A DNA stretch of 64,000 nucleotides from Mesorhizobium sp. WSM4311 (GCF_002295115.1 NZ_NSFV01000002.1:186001-250000); one strand, 5' to 3'; numbered from the stretch's first letter, positions 51,814-62,939 are shown. The notes: generated by a model from the sequence alone, not told the origin. Translations and numbers: made by a program.

Positions 51814-53634
51814 TTGCTGCGCGAGGCGGTGGCCCGGCTGCGCGATGGCCGCTGGCTTGTTATCGTCGTCGCCCTCGCGATCCTGGCGGGCGCGATCGCC
51901 GTTGCCGGACGCATTGCCACCGGCCAGGCGACCAATGGTCTGCGTGATGGCGCGCTCGCCGCCCTGCCGCTGGCGGCGGGAACGCTGACAGGCGAAATCG
52001 AGAAACAACGCCTGGTGCCGCTGGTGCTGGCTCGCGACGATGCGGTGCGTGGGGCGCTGCGCCGGGCCGGAAAGATGCAGGAAGCGGCCCTCAACGAAAA
52101 GCTCAAGGCGATCGCCGGCGATGCCTCCGCGTCCGCCATCTATGTCATCGACACGGCGGGCATCGCCATATCGGCCAGCAATGCCGGCGAGCCGACGAGC
52201 TTCGTCGGCATCGACTATAATTTTCGCCACTATTTCAACGAGGCGATGTCAAAGGGGTCGGCCAGCCAATATGGCCTCGGCACGATCAGCGGCCGGCCGG
52301 GCCTCTACCTTGCCAGCCGCGTCGACGACAATGGCAAGCCGCTGGGCGTCGCGGTGCTGAAGGTCGAACTCGACGGCGTCGAAGCCAATTGGCGCTCCAG
52401 CGGGTTTCTCGTTTTCGTCACGGACGAACGCGGCGTCGTGCTGGCCACCAGCCAGCCTGAGTGGCGGTTTCACGCGCTGGCGCCGCTCTCCGCCGAAGAC
52501 GCCGCAGCTGCCCACGAGCAACTGCAACTGGACGATGCCGCCTTCGAACCCCTGCCGATACGGCGCGGTGCCGGCGACGGCCTGGCCACCATCGACGGCC
52601 CCGGCAAGCCACGTCAATTTGTCGAGGTGGTGCAGGACCTGCCCGGCGCGGTTCCCGGCTGGCGCCTTTGGGTGCTGACGCCGGCGGATGCCGCTCTCTC
52701 GTCGGCGGCCAACACGGCGCGGCTGACGACGCTGCTCGGGTTGCTGCTGACCGGCCTGCTTGCCTACGTATTCACAAGGCGCCGCCGCACACGCCGGCTG
52801 CGGCAGGAGGCGCTGGCGCGCATGAATGCCGAGCTGGAAAGCCGGGTCAGCACACGGACCGCCGAGCTGACACTCTCCAACACCGCGCTCGCCGGCGAGA
52901 TCGCCGAGCGCGAAAATGCCGAGGCCAAGGTTCGCCGGCTGCGCGACGATCTCGCCCAGGCCAACCGGCTCTCCATCCTCGGCCAGATCGCCGCCGGCGT
53001 GGCGCATGAGATCAACCAGCCGGTCGCCGCCATCCGCACCTATGCCGAGAATGCCGGACGTTTTCTCGACAGCGGCAAGACCCAACCGGCGAGCGGTAAT
53101 CTGACCTCGATCGTCTCGATGACCGAGCGCATCGGCGCCATCACCAGCACCTTGCGCACCTTTGCCCGCCGGCCCGGTGTCGCCGCTTCGCCGTTGCCGG
53201 TGCGCGAGGCGATCGACGGCGCGCTGTCGCTGCTTTCCGGTCGCATCCGCGATTCCGGCGTCACCATCGTCAAGCCGCGCGGTACCGCCTCGCCGGTGGT
53301 GATGGCAAGCCGCATCCGGCTGGAACAGATCCTCGTCAACCTGTTGCAGAACGCGCTGGACGCCATGAAGGACCAGCCCGATCCCCGCATCGAGATTGAC
53401 CTCGCCGAGCGCGACGATCGCGTGCTGATTTCGGTGCGCGACAATGGTCCCGGCCTCGGGCCGGAAGCAGCCGGCAATCTGTTCATGCCGTTCCAGACCA
53501 CCAAGGAGAAGGGGCTCGGCCTCGGGCTGGTGATCTCGCAGGAGATCGCCCAGGAATTGGGCGGCACGCTGCGGCTCGACCCCGACAGCGCCAACGGCGC
53601 GTCCTTCACCATCGATTTGAGGCGAATTGAATGA
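51814..53634 (+). CDS. dctB: C4-dicarboxylate sensor histidine kinase DctB
   Basis: 606 residues if begun at the TTG 51814 ([16 protein letters not shown]). No in-frame ATG or GTG near the expected N-terminus is preceded by a good site, so the start is uncertain. Layout is that of DctB: first membrane segment about 13-33, periplasmic double-PAS/dCache sensor about 40-300 ([33 protein letters not shown]), second segment about 303-321, coiled linker, then a histidine kinase core with His398 in [15 protein letters not shown] box QNALDAMKD and G boxes DNGPGLGPE and KGLGLGLV. It senses external dicarboxylates and phosphorylates DctD. Overlaps dctD by 4 bp. Confidence 0.92.
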   Translation: MLREAVARLRDGRWLVIVVALAILAGAIAVAGRIATGQATNGLRDGALAALPLAAGTLTGEIEKQRLVPLVLARDDAVRGALRRAGKMQEAALNEKLKAIAGDASASAIYVIDTAGIAISASNAGEPTSFVGIDYNFRHYFNEAMSKGSASQYGLGTISGRPGLYLASRVDDNGKPLGVAVLKVELDGVEANWRSSGFLVFVTDERGVVLATSQPEWRFHALAPLSAEDAAAAHEQLQLDDAAFEPLPIRRGAGDGLATIDGPGKPRQFVEVVQDLPGAVPGWRLWVLTPADAALSSAANTARLTTLLGLLLTGLLAYVFTRRRRTRRLRQEALARMNAELESRVSTRTAELTLSNTALAGEIAERENAEAKVRRLRDDLAQANRLSILGQIAAGVAHEINQPVAAIRTYAENAGRFLDSGKTQPASGNLTSIVSMTERIGAITSTLRTFARRPGVAASPLPVREAIDGALSLLSGRIRDSGVTIVKPRGTASPVVMASRIRLEQILVNLLQNALDAMKDQPDPRIEIDLAERDDRVLISVRDNGPGLGPEAAGNLFMPFQTTKEKGLGLGLVISQEIAQELGGTLRLDPDSANGASFTIDLRRIE

Positions 53635-55016
53635 ATGAGGGATCAGGGCTGGTGGCGCTCGTCGAGGACGATGCCGATCTGCTGCACGCCACCACGCAAT
53701 TGCTCGAACTCGCCGGTTTCACTGTGGTCGCGCGCGAGGCCGCCGAGCCCGCACTTGCCGTCGTCGACAGGGACTTTGACGGGGTGGTTGTCAGCGACAT
53801 CCGCATGCCGGGCATGAATGGGCTGCAGCTGTTCGACCGCATCAAGGCGATCGACCCTGACATACCGGTGATCCTGGTCACCGGGCATGGCGATGTCGAT
53901 CTTGCGGTGGCCGCCCTCAAGGACGGTGTCTACGACTTCATCCCAAAGCCCTATGCGGGCGATCGCCTGGTCGAGGCGCTGAGACGGGCATCGGAGAAGC
54001 GGCGGCTGGTGATGGAGAACCGGCGGCTGCGCGAAGCCGCGGCGCTCGCTGCCGACGGCCTGCCGCTGATCGGCGAGGCGCCGGCCATCCGGCGCCTGCG
54101 CGAGACCTTGCGGCAGATCGCCGACATGGATGTCGACGTGCTGGTGGAGGGCGAGACCGGAACCGGCAAGGAAGTGGTGGCCGACCTCTTGCACCGGTGG
54201 GGCCGGCGGCGTTCCAAACCCTTCGTGGCGCTGAATTGCGGCGCCTTGCCGGAAACCGTCATCGAAAGCGAACTGTTCGGCCACGAGGCCGGCGCCTTCA
54301 CCGGCGCGCAGCGGCGGCGGATCGGCCGCGTCGAGCATTCCAGCGGCGGTACGCTGTTCCTCGACGAGATCGAATCCATGCCGCCGGCCCTGCAGGTCAA
54401 GCTGCTGCGGGTGCTGGAGACGCGCAGCCTCACGCCGCTCGGCTCGAACGAGGTCCGGCGCCTTGATCTGAGGGTCGTCGCGGCAACCAAGGTCGATCTC
54501 GGCCGGCCCGACCAGCGCGGCGATTTTCGCGAGGATCTCTATTTCCGCCTCAACGTGGTGACGCTGCGCATCCCGCCGCTGCGCGAGCGGCGCGGCGACA
54601 TCCCGATGCTGTTCGGTCATTTCCTCGGCAAGGCGGCTGAACGGTTCGGCCGGCCGGTCGCCAAGGTCAATGCCGCGGTCAGCGATCATCTCCAGTCGCA
54701 TGCCTGGCCGGGCAATGTGCGCGAGCTCGCCCATTTTGCCGATCGCGTAGCACTTGGCCTCGGCCCGGACGACGAGGTGAAGGGGGTTTCCCCGAAATCG
54801 ACGGAACCTGCCGCCTCGCTGCCCGAGCGCGTGGGCCACTACGAAGCGCAACTCATCCGTGACGCACTGCGCGACCACGGCGGCGACGTGCGTGGCGCGA
54901 TCGACGCGCTCGGCGTGCCACGCAAGACTTTTTACGACAAGCTCAAGCGCTACGGCATTGCCGCATCCGAATTCCGCAATGGCGGCGACCCGCCCCCCGT
55001 TCGAGAGCAGACATAG
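53631..55016 (+). CDS. dctD: C4-dicarboxylate response regulator DctD, sigma-54 activator
   Basis: 461 residues. Receiver domain 1-120 with acidic pocket EDD (12-14), phospho-acceptor Asp56 (VVSDIRMPG) and Lys in IPKPY. AAA+ domain with Walker A GETGTGKE (174-181), the sigma-54-contacting GAFTGA loop (221-226) and [10 protein letters not shown]-terminal Fis-type helix-turn-helix ([20 protein letters not shown]). It binds the palindromes upstream of dctA and activates RpoN polymerase. Followed by a 68-bp gap and an unrelated acetyltransferase gene. Confidence 0.95.
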   Translation: MNEGSGLVALVEDDADLLHATTQLLELAGFTVVAREAAEPALAVVDRDFDGVVVSDIRMPGMNGLQLFDRIKAIDPDIPVILVTGHGDVDLAVAALKDGVYDFIPKPYAGDRLVEALRRASEKRRLVMENRRLREAAALAADGLPLIGEAPAIRRLRETLRQIADMDVDVLVEGETGTGKEVVADLLHRWGRRRSKPFVALNCGALPETVIESELFGHEAGAFTGAQRRRIGRVEHSSGGTLFLDEIESMPPALQVKLLRVLETRSLTPLGSNEVRRLDLRVVAATKVDLGRPDQRGDFREDLYFRLNVVTLRIPPLRERRGDIPMLFGHFLGKAAERFGRPVAKVNAAVSDHLQSHAWPGNVRELAHFADRVALGLGPDDEVKGVSPKSTEPAASLPERVGHYEAQLIRDALRDHGGDVRGAIDALGVPRKTFYDKLKRYGIAASEFRNGGDPPPVREQT

Positions 55017-55084
55017 AAATTGCGCGAGAGCCTCGTGCTCCGCAACCCTTCATCCCATCCAGCCGAGCTTTGCGGAAAGAGCCC

Positions 55085-55507
55085 ATGAACACGACACTCG
55101 AAACAACGGCAAACCCCTTGCCGAAAGACCTCGCCTTTCTCGCCGAACGGCTGACGGCATTCAACGACGGCGATGTCGGCGCCTCCCAAAGAAAGGCGCT
55201 CGCTGTGTTCGTGCGCGACGAGGATGGCGCGGTCGTCGCGGGCATTTCGGGCTACACCGCTTGGGGCTGGCTCTACGTGCAGTGGCTGTGGGTCGATGAA
55301 AGGCTGCGCGGCCAGCACATGGCAGGCCGGATGCTGGACGCGGCCGAGCAGGAAGCCGTGGCGCGCGGTTGCAACAACGCCTGGATCGACACCTTCAATC
55401 CAAACGCCGCCAAGGTCTACCAGCGCCAGGGCTATCAGCTCTTCGGCAGGCTGGCCGATTTCCCAGTCGGTCGCAGCCGCATCTTCCTGCAGAAGAGGCT
55501 GGTTTAG
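55085..55507 (+). CDS. GNAT-family N-acetyltransferase
   Basis: 140 residues from the ATG at 55085 ([14 protein letters not shown]); a TTG at 55070 is in frame but less likely. The acetyl-CoA-binding segment [20 protein letters not shown] (about residues 68-87; the R-G-x-x-x-A-G loop) and the [18 protein letters not shown] end are standard GNAT features. Substrate unknown. Convergent with anmK, the stop codons overlapping by 4 bp; no terminator is seen between them. Confidence 0.85.
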   Translation: MNTTLETTANPLPKDLAFLAERLTAFNDGDVGASQRKALAVFVRDEDGAVVAGISGYTAWGWLYVQWLWVDERLRGQHMAGRMLDAAEQEAVARGCNNAWIDTFNPNAAKVYQRQGYQLFGRLADFPVGRSRIFLQKRLV

Positions 55508-56622
55508 CCGGCAAGCTTTCCGCCGCGCATCGGCTGCGGCGCACCGGTGGTGCTTGGAAAACTGATCGGCAGGCCGCGCAGCACGCGCACCGCCAGGAAG
55601 GCAAAACATTCTGCCTCCACCGCGTCGCCGCTCCAGCCGAGGCTTTCCGCCTGCACCACCTCGACGCCGGCGCGGCTGGCGAGCATTGCCATCATCGTCG
55701 GATTGTGGCGCCCGCCGCCGCTGACCACCAATTTTCTGGGCCGGCTCGGCAACAGGTCGAGTGCCTTGCCGACGGCGCTGGCGGTGAAGGCGGTTAGCAG
55801 GGCCGCGCCATCCTCGGCATTGAGGCCGTCGGCCATGGCTGCGCCGAAATCGAAACGGTCCAGCGATTTGGGATAGGGCTTGGTCAGATAGGGATGCTGC
55901 AACAGCTTGGCGAGCCGGGCCTCGTCGACCTTGCCCGCGCGGCCGAGCGCGCCGTCGCGATCCATGTCGCCGAGCCCCTTCGATTTGATGAAATCGTTGA
56001 GCGGCGCATTGGCCGGTCCCGTGTCGAAGGCGACGACATTGTCGGCGCCGTCCCACCAGGTGATGTTGGCGACGCCGCCGAGATTGAGCACGCCCACCTC
56101 GCCACTGGCGCCGGCGCTGCGCATCAGCGCGGTGTGATAGGCGGCGGCCAGTGGCGCGCCTTGCCCGCCGGCGCGCATGTCGGCCGAGCGGAAATCGTAG
56201 GCGACCTTGGTGCCCAATAGGGAATGCATCAGTTCGCCGTCACCCAATTGCCGCGTCTGGCCGAGCCGTCCGACCTGCGGCGCGCGATGCAGCACGGTCT
56301 GGCCGTGAAAGCCGACGACGCCGATATCGGCCATCGTCATGCCATAGCCCTCGACCAATTCCTTCACCGCCGCCGACTGGGCACGCGTCAGCGCTTCCTC
56401 GGCCTTGCGGAAGATCGCCGGTTCCGGCCCGACAAAATTCCAGGCCCGCGCCGCCGTCAGCGTCTCTTCCAGCAGCGAGCGGATCGATGGGGGATAAGGC
56501 ATCAGCCGGTAGGTGCCGAAATCATCGATGCGCTCGCCATCGGTCTTGATCAGCGCGACGTCGATATTGCCGTCAAGCACGGTGCCGGTCATCAGGCCGA
56601 CGGCCCAGATTGGTCCCATCAT
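55504..56622 (-). CDS. anmK: Anhydro-N-acetylmuramic acid kinase
   Basis: 372 residues. It opens the 1,6-anhydro ring of anhydroMurNAc and phosphorylates it to MurNAc 6-phosphate, the substrate of MurQ. The phosphate loop reads [16 protein letters not shown] (residues about 9-24), the alphaproteobacterial variant of GLMSGTSLDGID with one extra residue. [21 protein letters not shown] and the catalytic [12 protein letters not shown] region are intact, as is [16 protein letters not shown] at 56622; it overlaps the hydrolase stop by 4 bp. Last gene of the minus-strand recycling operon. Confidence 0.95.
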   Translation of the reverse strand: MMGPIWAVGLMTGTVLDGNIDVALIKTDGERIDDFGTYRLMPYPPSIRSLLEETLTAARAWNFVGPEPAIFRKAEEALTRAQSAAVKELVEGYGMTMADIGVVGFHGQTVLHRAPQVGRLGQTRQLGDGELMHSLLGTKVAYDFRSADMRAGGQGAPLAAAYHTALMRSAGASGEVGVLNLGGVANITWWDGADNVVAFDTGPANAPLNDFIKSKGLGDMDRDGALGRAGKVDEARLAKLLQHPYLTKPYPKSLDRFDFGAAMADGLNAEDGAALLTAFTASAVGKALDLLPSRPRKLVVSGGGRHNPTMMAMLASRAGVEVVQAESLGWSGDAVEAECFAFLAVRVLRGLPISFPSTTGAPQPMRGGKLAG

Positions 56623-57620
56623 TGAACTCCATTCATCAGATCGCCGACCGCTTGCCGAAGCTGAACGATTCCGCTGTCGAAATGACGTGTCGGATGGATC
56701 CGGTTGGTGAGCAAGGTCCAGGCCTTGCCCTTGTCGAAATCGATCCACAAGCCGGTGCCGGTAAAGCCGGTGTGGCCGATCGTTCCCGGGCTGCACAAGG
56801 CCCCGCCGGACCAGCCGTCATAGGAGCGCTCCCAGCCATGGGTGCGGGTGGCGGACAAGGGCGTGCGCATCAGCGCGGTCGAATTCTTGGAAGCACCGGA
56901 CAGCAGCCCTTGCGCGAAATCAAGCACCGAAGCCGCCGTGCCGAACAGCCCGGCATGACCGGCGCCTTGCAGCGCCGAGCAATTGTCGTCGTGGACCTCG
57001 CCGGAGAGCATACGATGACGCCAGGTGCAGTCCTCGGTCGCCGCGGCGGCATCCGGCTCCGTGGACCAGGCAAATCCGGTGCCGGGATCCATGTCGCGGA
57101 TGGTCTTGCCCGACAGCCGCTCCAGCGCAAAGCCGAGCAGGATGAAATTGATGTCGGAATAGACGGGGTCACGGGCTCGCCATTCGCGCTGCAGGATGAA
57201 GGCGCGCAGCAATTCGGGATCGCGCCCGTAAGTGTAGATCGGTTCGACTGCCGGGAAGGGGGTCTGGTGGCCAAGGCACTGGCGGAATGTCACCTTCCGC
57301 TCCCACGCCGATTGATCGTACTGGCGAAGGTCGGGCAGCACGGAGGTCAGCGGCGCGTCGAGATCGATGACGCCGGTTTCCGCCAGCGCCAGGATGCGCG
57401 GCGTGGTGAAGATGACCTTGGTCAGCGATGCCAGGTCGAACCAGGTTTCGACGGTCATTGGACGCTGCTTGGGCACGAGGTGCGCCGAGCCGATTGCCCT
57501 GACGATGCGATGGCCATTGCTGTCGACAATGCCGAGCACGCCGCCGGGAATGCGCTTGGTGGACACCGCGGCTTCCAACGGTGCGAACGCGCGGTCGAAG
57601 AGCTGGGCGAGGGCGGTCAA
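56619..57620 (-). CDS. Beta-lactamase-family serine hydrolase, AmiE/YbbE-like
   Basis: 333 residues, start TTG at 57620 behind GAGGAGGGGGGCG. The frame is open to 57878 only because the palindromic repeat happens to have no stop. Class C beta-lactamase fold: catalytic Ser65-x-x-Lys68 (DLASLTK), a YSD motif ([10 protein letters not shown]) and C-terminal HTGFTGTG in the place of KTG. There is no signal peptide, so it acts in the cytoplasm. In Bacillus subtilis the related AmiE/YbbE protein removes peptides from MurNAc and is encoded with murQ. The position here between the transporter and anmK supports the same role. Confidence 0.85.
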   Translation of the reverse strand: MTALAQLFDRAFAPLEAAVSTKRIPGGVLGIVDSNGHRIVRAIGSAHLVPKQRPMTVETWFDLASLTKVIFTTPRILALAETGVIDLDAPLTSVLPDLRQYDQSAWERKVTFRQCLGHQTPFPAVEPIYTYGRDPELLRAFILQREWRARDPVYSDINFILLGFALERLSGKTIRDMDPGTGFAWSTEPDAAAATEDCTWRHRMLSGEVHDDNCSALQGAGHAGLFGTAASVLDFAQGLLSGASKNSTALMRTPLSATRTHGWERSYDGWSGGALCSPGTIGHTGFTGTGLWIDFDKGKAWTLLTNRIHPTRHFDSGIVQLRQAVGDLMNGVQ

Positions 57621-57653
57621 CGCCCCCCTCCTCTTGAAAGGCCGAGATCCTTC

Positions 57654-57812
57654 GCGCCCCCCTCTGTTCTGCCGGACATCTCCCCCACGAGGGGGGAGAT
57701 CAGTAGCGTTGACGTTCCGCCAGCCTTCCAACGTTGGAGATTTGCGAAAGCCGCGACGACATCCGATCTCCCCCCATGTGGGGGAGATGCCCGGCAGGGC
57801 AGAGGGGGGCGC
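57654..57812. repeat. 159-bp palindromic intergenic element (RIME-like) with 48-bp inverted ends
   Basis: The arms 57654-57701 and 57765-57812 are inverted repeats with only a few differences, each containing an inner palindrome (TCTCCCCC ... GGGGGAGA). They flank a 63-bp centre. No coding capacity. It resembles the intergenic mosaic elements of rhizobia. It lies between the ATPase stop (57844) and the hydrolase start (57620) inside an operon, so it will form a large mRNA hairpin. Confidence 0.75.
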
Positions 57813-57843
57813 TGTCCCGCTAACCTGAGATATCCCTGGGCCA

Positions 57844-59592
57844 TCACGCCTCGACCCTCGCCATATGATCCCTGCCAAACTGCTCCCATTTCGCCGGCGC
57901 CGGCTCGAACCCTTGCGGGCGCACCAGCGAGGGAACCTGGCGGGTGTCGATCTCGAAATGCTCGCGCCGCCGCTCGATGGTCGGAACGGCGGCGATCAGC
58001 TTCTTCGTATAGGAGTGCTTCGGTTTCGACAGCACCGAGGCCGTGTCGCCGATCTCGACGATCTGGCCGGCATAGATGACGGCGATGCGGTGCGCGATCC
58101 GCTCGACCACCGCCATGTCGTGCGAGATGAAGAGATAGGCCAGACCGAACTCGCGCTGCAATTCGACCAGCAACTCCAGCACCTTGGCCTGCACCGAGAC
58201 GTCCAGTGCCGACACCGCCTCATCGAGAACGACCACCGACGGGTTGAGCATCAGCGCGCGGGCAATGCACAGCCTCTGCCGCTGGCCGCCAGAGAATTCA
58301 TGCGGATAGCGCTGCAGGCTATTTCGGGGCAAGCCGACGCGTTCCAGCAGGCTCGCCATTCTGGCGCGTGTCTCGGTGTCCACACGACCACCGTTGGCGA
58401 TCACCGGTTCGGCCAGGATGCTCTCGATGGCCAGCCTCGGATTGAGCGAGGCGTAGGGGTTCTGAAACACCATCTGCACGGGCTTGGCGCGGCGCTCCGC
58501 GGAAGCCGCTCGAGCGCCGACCGAGAAGCTGCCGCGCGTCGAGCGCACCAGTCCGAGCACCGCCTTCGCGGTTGTCGATTTGCCGGAGCCGCTCTCGCCG
58601 ACGATGGCCAGCGTCTCGCCCGGCATCAGGTCGAAGTCGACGCCGTCGACGGCATGCACGGCGCCGGTGGCGCGGCTGAAGAAATTGCTCTTGAGGGGGA
58701 ACCGCACCACCAGTCCGTCGACCTTCAAGGCCGGCTCCGTGTTTTCACCCTTGTCGCGCTGGCCGTCCGCGCGCGTCGCGCTTCCATTGGCGAAATGCGG
58801 CACGTCCTGCAGCAGATGCTGGGTGTAGGGGTGCCGCGGCCTGTCGAGGATCTGGTTCAGCTCGCCTTGCTCCACGGCTTGCCCGTTCTGCATCACCATC
58901 ACCTTGTCGGCGATGCCGGCAACCAGGCCGATATCGTGGGTGATGAAGATGACGGACATGCCTGTTTCGCGCTTCAACTCGGCCAGCAGCGCCATGATCT
59001 GCGCCTGCACGGTGACGTCGAGCGCGGTGGTCGGCTCGTCGGCGATCAGCAGGCGTGGGTTGCAGGCGAGCGCAATGGCGATCATCACCCTTTGCAGCAT
59101 GCCGCCCGACAGCCGGTTTGGCGTGTATTTCAGCCGCCGCGCGGCATCGGGAATACGCACGCGGTCGAGCGCATCCCTGGCCGCCGCCGTGGCTTGCCGG
59201 CCGGTAAGGCCGCGATGCAGCCGGAACGATTCCTCGATCTGTGTGCCGATGGTCAGCACCGGATTGAGCGAGGTCATCGGCTCCTGGAAGATCATGCCGA
59301 TCTCGGCGCCGCGAATGCCGGTCAGCTGCGGTTCGGTGGCAGCTATCAGGTCGAAGAGGCTGCCGTCGGCCCGCTTCAGCGTCATCGCGCCGCCGGTGAT
59401 GCGGCCGCCGCCAAAATCGATCAGCCGGTTGATCGACAGCGCGGTGACGGATTTGCCGGAGCCGCTTTCGCCGACAATGGCAAGTGTTTCACCATCGGCA
59501 AGGTCGAAGCTGACGCCGCGCACCACCTCATTGGCGTGCGGATCGCGGCCGAAGCCGACGTGCAGATCACGGACCGACAGCAGCGGCGTCAT
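57844..59592 (-). CDS. Peptide-type ABC transporter, fused double ATP-binding protein (DppD-DppF)
   Basis: 582 residues with two complete nucleotide-binding domains. First: Walker A GESGSGKS near 41-48, signature LSGGMLQR, Walker [13 protein letters not shown]. Second: Walker [10 protein letters not shown] near 336-344, signature FSGGQRQR, Walker [13 protein letters not shown]. Fusions of this kind (YejF, GsiA) drive peptide, glutathione or muropeptide importers. The MRP linker sites [11 protein letters not shown] and [11 protein letters not shown] are typical oligopeptide ATPase ends. Overlaps the DppC-like gene by 4 bp. Confidence 0.93.
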   Translation of the reverse strand: MTPLLSVRDLHVGFGRDPHANEVVRGVSFDLADGETLAIVGESGSGKSVTALSINRLIDFGGGRITGGAMTLKRADGSLFDLIAATEPQLTGIRGAEIGMIFQEPMTSLNPVLTIGTQIEESFRLHRGLTGRQATAAARDALDRVRIPDAARRLKYTPNRLSGGMLQRVMIAIALACNPRLLIADEPTTALDVTVQAQIMALLAELKRETGMSVIFITHDIGLVAGIADKVMVMQNGQAVEQGELNQILDRPRHPYTQHLLQDVPHFANGSATRADGQRDKGENTEPALKVDGLVVRFPLKSNFFSRATGAVHAVDGVDFDLMPGETLAIVGESGSGKSTTAKAVLGLVRSTRGSFSVGARAASAERRAKPVQMVFQNPYASLNPRLAIESILAEPVIANGGRVDTETRARMASLLERVGLPRNSLQRYPHEFSGGQRQRLCIARALMLNPSVVVLDEAVSALDVSVQAKVLELLVELQREFGLAYLFISHDMAVVERIAHRIAVIYAGQIVEIGDTASVLSKPKHSYTKKLIAAVPTIERRREHFEIDTRQVPSLVRPQGFEPAPAKWEQFGRDHMARVEA

Positions 59593-60428
59593 GCCGGCGC
59601 CCTCCGCATCCTGGGGTCGAGGATATCGCGCAAGGCATCACCCAGCAGGTTGAAACCGAGGATACTGATCATTATGGTCAGTCCCGGAAAGATCATCAGC
59701 CAGGGCGCGGTCTCCATCAGATTGCGGCTGTCGCTCAGCATCAGGCCGAGCGAGGCGGCCGGCGGCTGTGTGCCCAGCCCAAGGAAGCTCAACCCTGCTT
59801 CCGTCAGCAGCGCCCAGGCCAGCGCCAGCGTCACCTGGACGGTCAGCGGCGCCACCAGATTGAGCAACAGATGGCGCGTGACGATATAGGTCGAGCTGCT
59901 GCCGAAGGTGCGCGCGGCATCGACGAATTCGCGGGCCTTGAGCGAAAGGGCAGGGCCGCGCACCACGCGTGTGAAAATCGGCGTGTAGACGATGCCGATG
60001 GCCACCACGCTGGTCCATGTGCCTGGCCCGGCGACGGTGACAATGAGCAATGCCAGAAGGATCGCGGGGAAGGCCAGCAGCACATCCATGATGCGCATCA
60101 CTACGCCATCCCAGCGGCGTCCGAGCCAGGCTGCGGCCAGCCCGAGCACGGCGCCGGCAAGGGTCGCGAAGGCCACCGAGAAGAAGGCGACGGTGAAGGA
60201 TTGGCCGGTGCCGGCCATCAATCGGCTGGCGACGTCGCGGCCGAAAAGGTCGGTGCCCATCCAGTAGGTGCCGTTCGGTGCGTGCAGCCGGTCGACGCGG
60301 AACTGCGTGATCGGGTTGTGCGGCGTCAGCCCGAGCAGGCCGAGGATGGCTATCATGAGATAGATGCCGACGATGACGCCGCCGATGCGGCCGCTGCCAT
60401 GGCCGAAGATGGCGCGCAGGATGCGCAT
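59589..60428 (-). CDS. Peptide-type ABC permease, DppC-like
   Basis: 279 residues from the ATG at 60428; a GTG directly before it (60431) is also possible. N-terminal membrane segment, then the DppC hallmark GTYWMGTDLFGRDVASRLM (about residues 53-71), four further segments and the loop VDAARTFGSSSTYIVTRH. The start codon overlaps the DppB-like stop (TGATG context). Second permease of the importer. Confidence 0.92.
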   Translation of the reverse strand: MRILRAIFGHGSGRIGGVIVGIYLMIAILGLLGLTPHNPITQFRVDRLHAPNGTYWMGTDLFGRDVASRLMAGTGQSFTVAFFSVAFATLAGAVLGLAAAWLGRRWDGVVMRIMDVLLAFPAILLALLIVTVAGPGTWTSVVAIGIVYTPIFTRVVRGPALSLKAREFVDAARTFGSSSTYIVTRHLLLNLVAPLTVQVTLALAWALLTEAGLSFLGLGTQPPAASLGLMLSDSRNLMETAPWLMIFPGLTIMISILGFNLLGDALRDILDPRMRRAPA

Positions 60429-61387
60429 CACTGCTCTCCCAGCCGGATGCGCGGATCGAGCGCGACATAGGCGAGGTCGACCAGGAGATTGACGATCATG
60501 AAGTTGAAGGCGATGAACAGCACGGCTCCCTGCACCAGCGCGTAGTCGCGCTGCAGGATGGCGTCCAGCACCATGCGACCGAGGCCGGGCAAGGCATAAA
60601 TCTGCTCGACGATGACGGCGCCGCCCAGGAGATAGCCGAATTCGATGCCGCTCAGCGTCACCACCGGGATCAGCGCATTGGGGAGCGCATGCCGCCAGAT
60701 GACGCTGCGGGCCGACGCCCCCTTGCTGCGCGCGGTGCGTACATAGTCGTCGCTCAAAACGTCGAGCATGGCCGAACGCGATATGCGCGTGACCGACGCT
60801 GCGAAGGCAAAGCCGAGCGTGATGGCGGGCAGGATCAGTTGGCTGAGATTGCGCAAGGGATCTTGCCAGAGCGGCGCGAATTCGCCCATCGCCGGCAGCA
60901 CGCCGAAGCCGGCCGACAGCGTATAGATGATCAAGAGACCGAGCACGAAGCTCGGCGTCGACTGGCCGATCATGGCGACGACGCGGACCCCGAGATCGGA
61001 CGGTTTGTCGCTATGCGTGGCGGCATGGATGCCGGCCGGCATGCCGACGGCAAGCGCGATGACCATCGACAGCAGAGCCAATTCCAGCGTCAGCGGGAAG
61101 CGTTCGAGGATGACATCGAGCACCGGCCTGCCATAGGTGACCGAAATGCCGAAATTGCCGTGCAGGATGCCGCCGATCCAGCGCCAGTACTGGACGAACC
61201 AGGGCTGGTTGATGCCGAAATAGGCGGCGAGCGAATCCCGCTGTGCCGGCGTCAGCAGCCCCGCCTCCGTCCCCAGCATCGCCGTGATCGAATCGCCCGG
61301 CACCATCCGGATCGCCACGAAGACAAGGATGGACACGCCAAGCAGGACGAGAGGAAACGTCGCCAGTCGTCGCATCAGATAGTTCAC
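60428..61387 (-). CDS. Peptide-type ABC permease, DppB-like
   Basis: 319 residues. Start GTG at 61387 gives MNYLMRRLATFPLVLLGVS, the standard DppB beginning; ATG 61375 is the alternative. Typical features are FVAIRMVPGDS, the loop DYVRTARSKGASARSVIWRH (about residues 215-234) and FGYLLGGAVIVEQIYALPGLG. It lies 34 bp downstream of the binding-protein gene. Confidence 0.92.
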   Translation of the reverse strand: MNYLMRRLATFPLVLLGVSILVFVAIRMVPGDSITAMLGTEAGLLTPAQRDSLAAYFGINQPWFVQYWRWIGGILHGNFGISVTYGRPVLDVILERFPLTLELALLSMVIALAVGMPAGIHAATHSDKPSDLGVRVVAMIGQSTPSFVLGLLIIYTLSAGFGVLPAMGEFAPLWQDPLRNLSQLILPAITLGFAFAASVTRISRSAMLDVLSDDYVRTARSKGASARSVIWRHALPNALIPVVTLSGIEFGYLLGGAVIVEQIYALPGLGRMVLDAILQRDYALVQGAVLFIAFNFMIVNLLVDLAYVALDPRIRLGEQ

Positions 61388-61421
61388 GCGAAGGATACCT
61401 CTCGTCCAATGCCTGCTGCGG

Positions 61422-62939
61422 CTACTTCTGGATGGTAACCTTGCTCAGGCTGAACAGCGTGCCTGTCGGCGTCGGCACGAAGCCGGCGATGTTCTTCTGC
61501 TGGGCCGTGTAGCTGTAGGAGGTGTAGAGCCAGATCCACGGCGACATCTCGGCGAGGTGCTTCTCGAATGCGGCGAAGATCGCCTTGCGTTTGGCCGGTT
61601 CGGTCTCGGCGCGGCCCTGCTGCATCTGGCTGTCCAGCGTGTCGTCGATGTAGTTGGCCACCTTCTGCAGATTGCCTGCCTTGGTCCAGTAGCGGTTGTA
61701 CATCGTGTACGGGTCGGCGCGGCCGCCATTGAGCGCGATCGCCATGTCGAAATCGCCCTTCAGCCAGGCGTCGACATAGACGTTGAGCTCCATCATCTTG
61801 ATGTCGAGCTTGACGCCGATTTCAGCCAGCTGCGACTGGATGACCTGGGCTTCCGCGGCCGCCGTCGGCGGCTCGCCGGTGGCGCCGATCACGGTCGCCG
61901 AAAAGCCGTCGGCAAAGCCGGCCTCGGCCATCAGCTTCTTGGCCTTTTCGACATCGCGCTTGTAGCAGAACAGCTGGCTCGGATCGGTCGCCAGCGCTGG
62001 GATGGTCAGCGGTCCGGTGACCTTGCCTTCGCCCAGCGAAGCCGTGTCCAGCACCTCCTGCCGGTCGATGGCGCAGGAGATCGCCTGGCGCACCTTGAGC
62101 TCGGTCATCGGCTTGCGCGACGGGTTGAGCTGCAGCACGTGATAGGCAAGCACCGGCACGCGGTTCAGCTGCAGGCTGGCCTCCTTCGGCACCAGTGTCG
62201 CGACCAGCGGATCGTTGAGCAGGGCGAAATCGATCTGTTTGGTGCGCATGGCGGCCAGGATCGCCGCTTCGTCCGGCAGCACGCTGATCTCGATGCCGTC
62301 GACGCCGGTCGCGCCGCCGGCCCAGTCCTTGTTGGCGCTCAGCATCTCCTTGGCGTTGGGGTCCCATTTGTCGAGCTTGAACGGGCCGGAACCAAGCGCC
62401 TTGGTGCCGATCGACCCGGCCTTGATTTCACTGGCTGGGACGATCGCCGCGTTGACATCGCTCATCGCCGTCAGGATCGGCACGTCGGGCTGCGACAAAT
62501 GGAAGACGACGGTGGCCGCATCAGGCGTGTCGATGCCGGCGATCGACAGGAAATTGGCGCGCGCGGCCGCGCCGGTCTTCTCGTCGAGGATGCGCTCGAA
62601 CGAGGCCTTGACGTCGGCGGAGGTGACGGCCGTGCCGTCCTGGAATTTCGCCTTGGGATCGAGCTTGAAGGTCAGCTCCTTGCCGTCCTTGGAGAATTCC
62701 CAGGAAGTGGCGATTGCCGGGATGATCTGCAGGCTGGCATCGACGCGCACCAGCGGCTCATAGATCAGTTCCAGGAGCCGCAGCGACGAAAAGGCCGTCT
62801 GTTTATGCGGATCAAGTCCCGTGGCGTCCTGCGACCACGCCATGTGCAGCGTCGCGGCCTGTGTCGAAACCACAGCCACGCCGAGCATCGCGGCAACCGT
62901 GATGGCCGACAGGAGTGTTCTTGTGAGATGCCTTGCCAT
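61422..62939 (-). CDS. Peptide-type ABC substrate-binding protein, family 5 (probable muropeptide/cell-wall-sugar ligand)
   Basis: 505 residues with a signal peptide (cleavage likely after VSTQA, residue about 28). SBP family 5 layout: TLHMAWSQDATGLDPHKQTA at the mature start, LELIYEPLVRVDASLQIIPA, FKLDPKAKFQDGTAVTSADV, and LKVRQAISCAIDRQEVLD. Such proteins bind peptides, nickel or glycopeptides. Encoded between murQ and the permeases of an operon with anmK and an AmiE-like hydrolase, so MurNAc-containing fragments are the inferred ligand. It lies 124 bp downstream of murQ. Confidence 0.9.
   Translation of the reverse strand: MARHLTRTLLSAITVAAMLGVAVVSTQAATLHMAWSQDATGLDPHKQTAFSSLRLLELIYEPLVRVDASLQIIPAIATSWEFSKDGKELTFKLDPKAKFQDGTAVTSADVKASFERILDEKTGAAARANFLSIAGIDTPDAATVVFHLSQPDVPILTAMSDVNAAIVPASEIKAGSIGTKALGSGPFKLDKWDPNAKEMLSANKDWAGGATGVDGIEISVLPDEAAILAAMRTKQIDFALLNDPLVATLVPKEASLQLNRVPVLAYHVLQLNPSRKPMTELKVRQAISCAIDRQEVLDTASLGEGKVTGPLTIPALATDPSQLFCYKRDVEKAKKLMAEAGFADGFSATVIGATGEPPTAAAEAQVIQSQLAEIGVKLDIKMMELNVYVDAWLKGDFDMAIALNGGRADPYTMYNRYWTKAGNLQKVANYIDDTLDSQMQQGRAETEPAKRKAIFAAFEKHLAEMSPWIWLYTSYSYTAQQKNIAGFVPTPTGTLFSLSKVTIQK

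Noticed and set aside
57621..57878. 86-residue N-terminal extension of the beta-lactamase-like hydrolase
   Set aside because: It is translated from the palindromic repeat and from the 3' end of the neighbouring ATPase gene; TTG 57620 with a strong ribosome-binding site is preferred.
57865..59889. 674-codon plus-strand open frame opposite the fused ATPase gene
   Set aside because: His/Arg/Asp-rich antisense translation without motifs; the opposite strand encodes two complete ABC ATPase domains.
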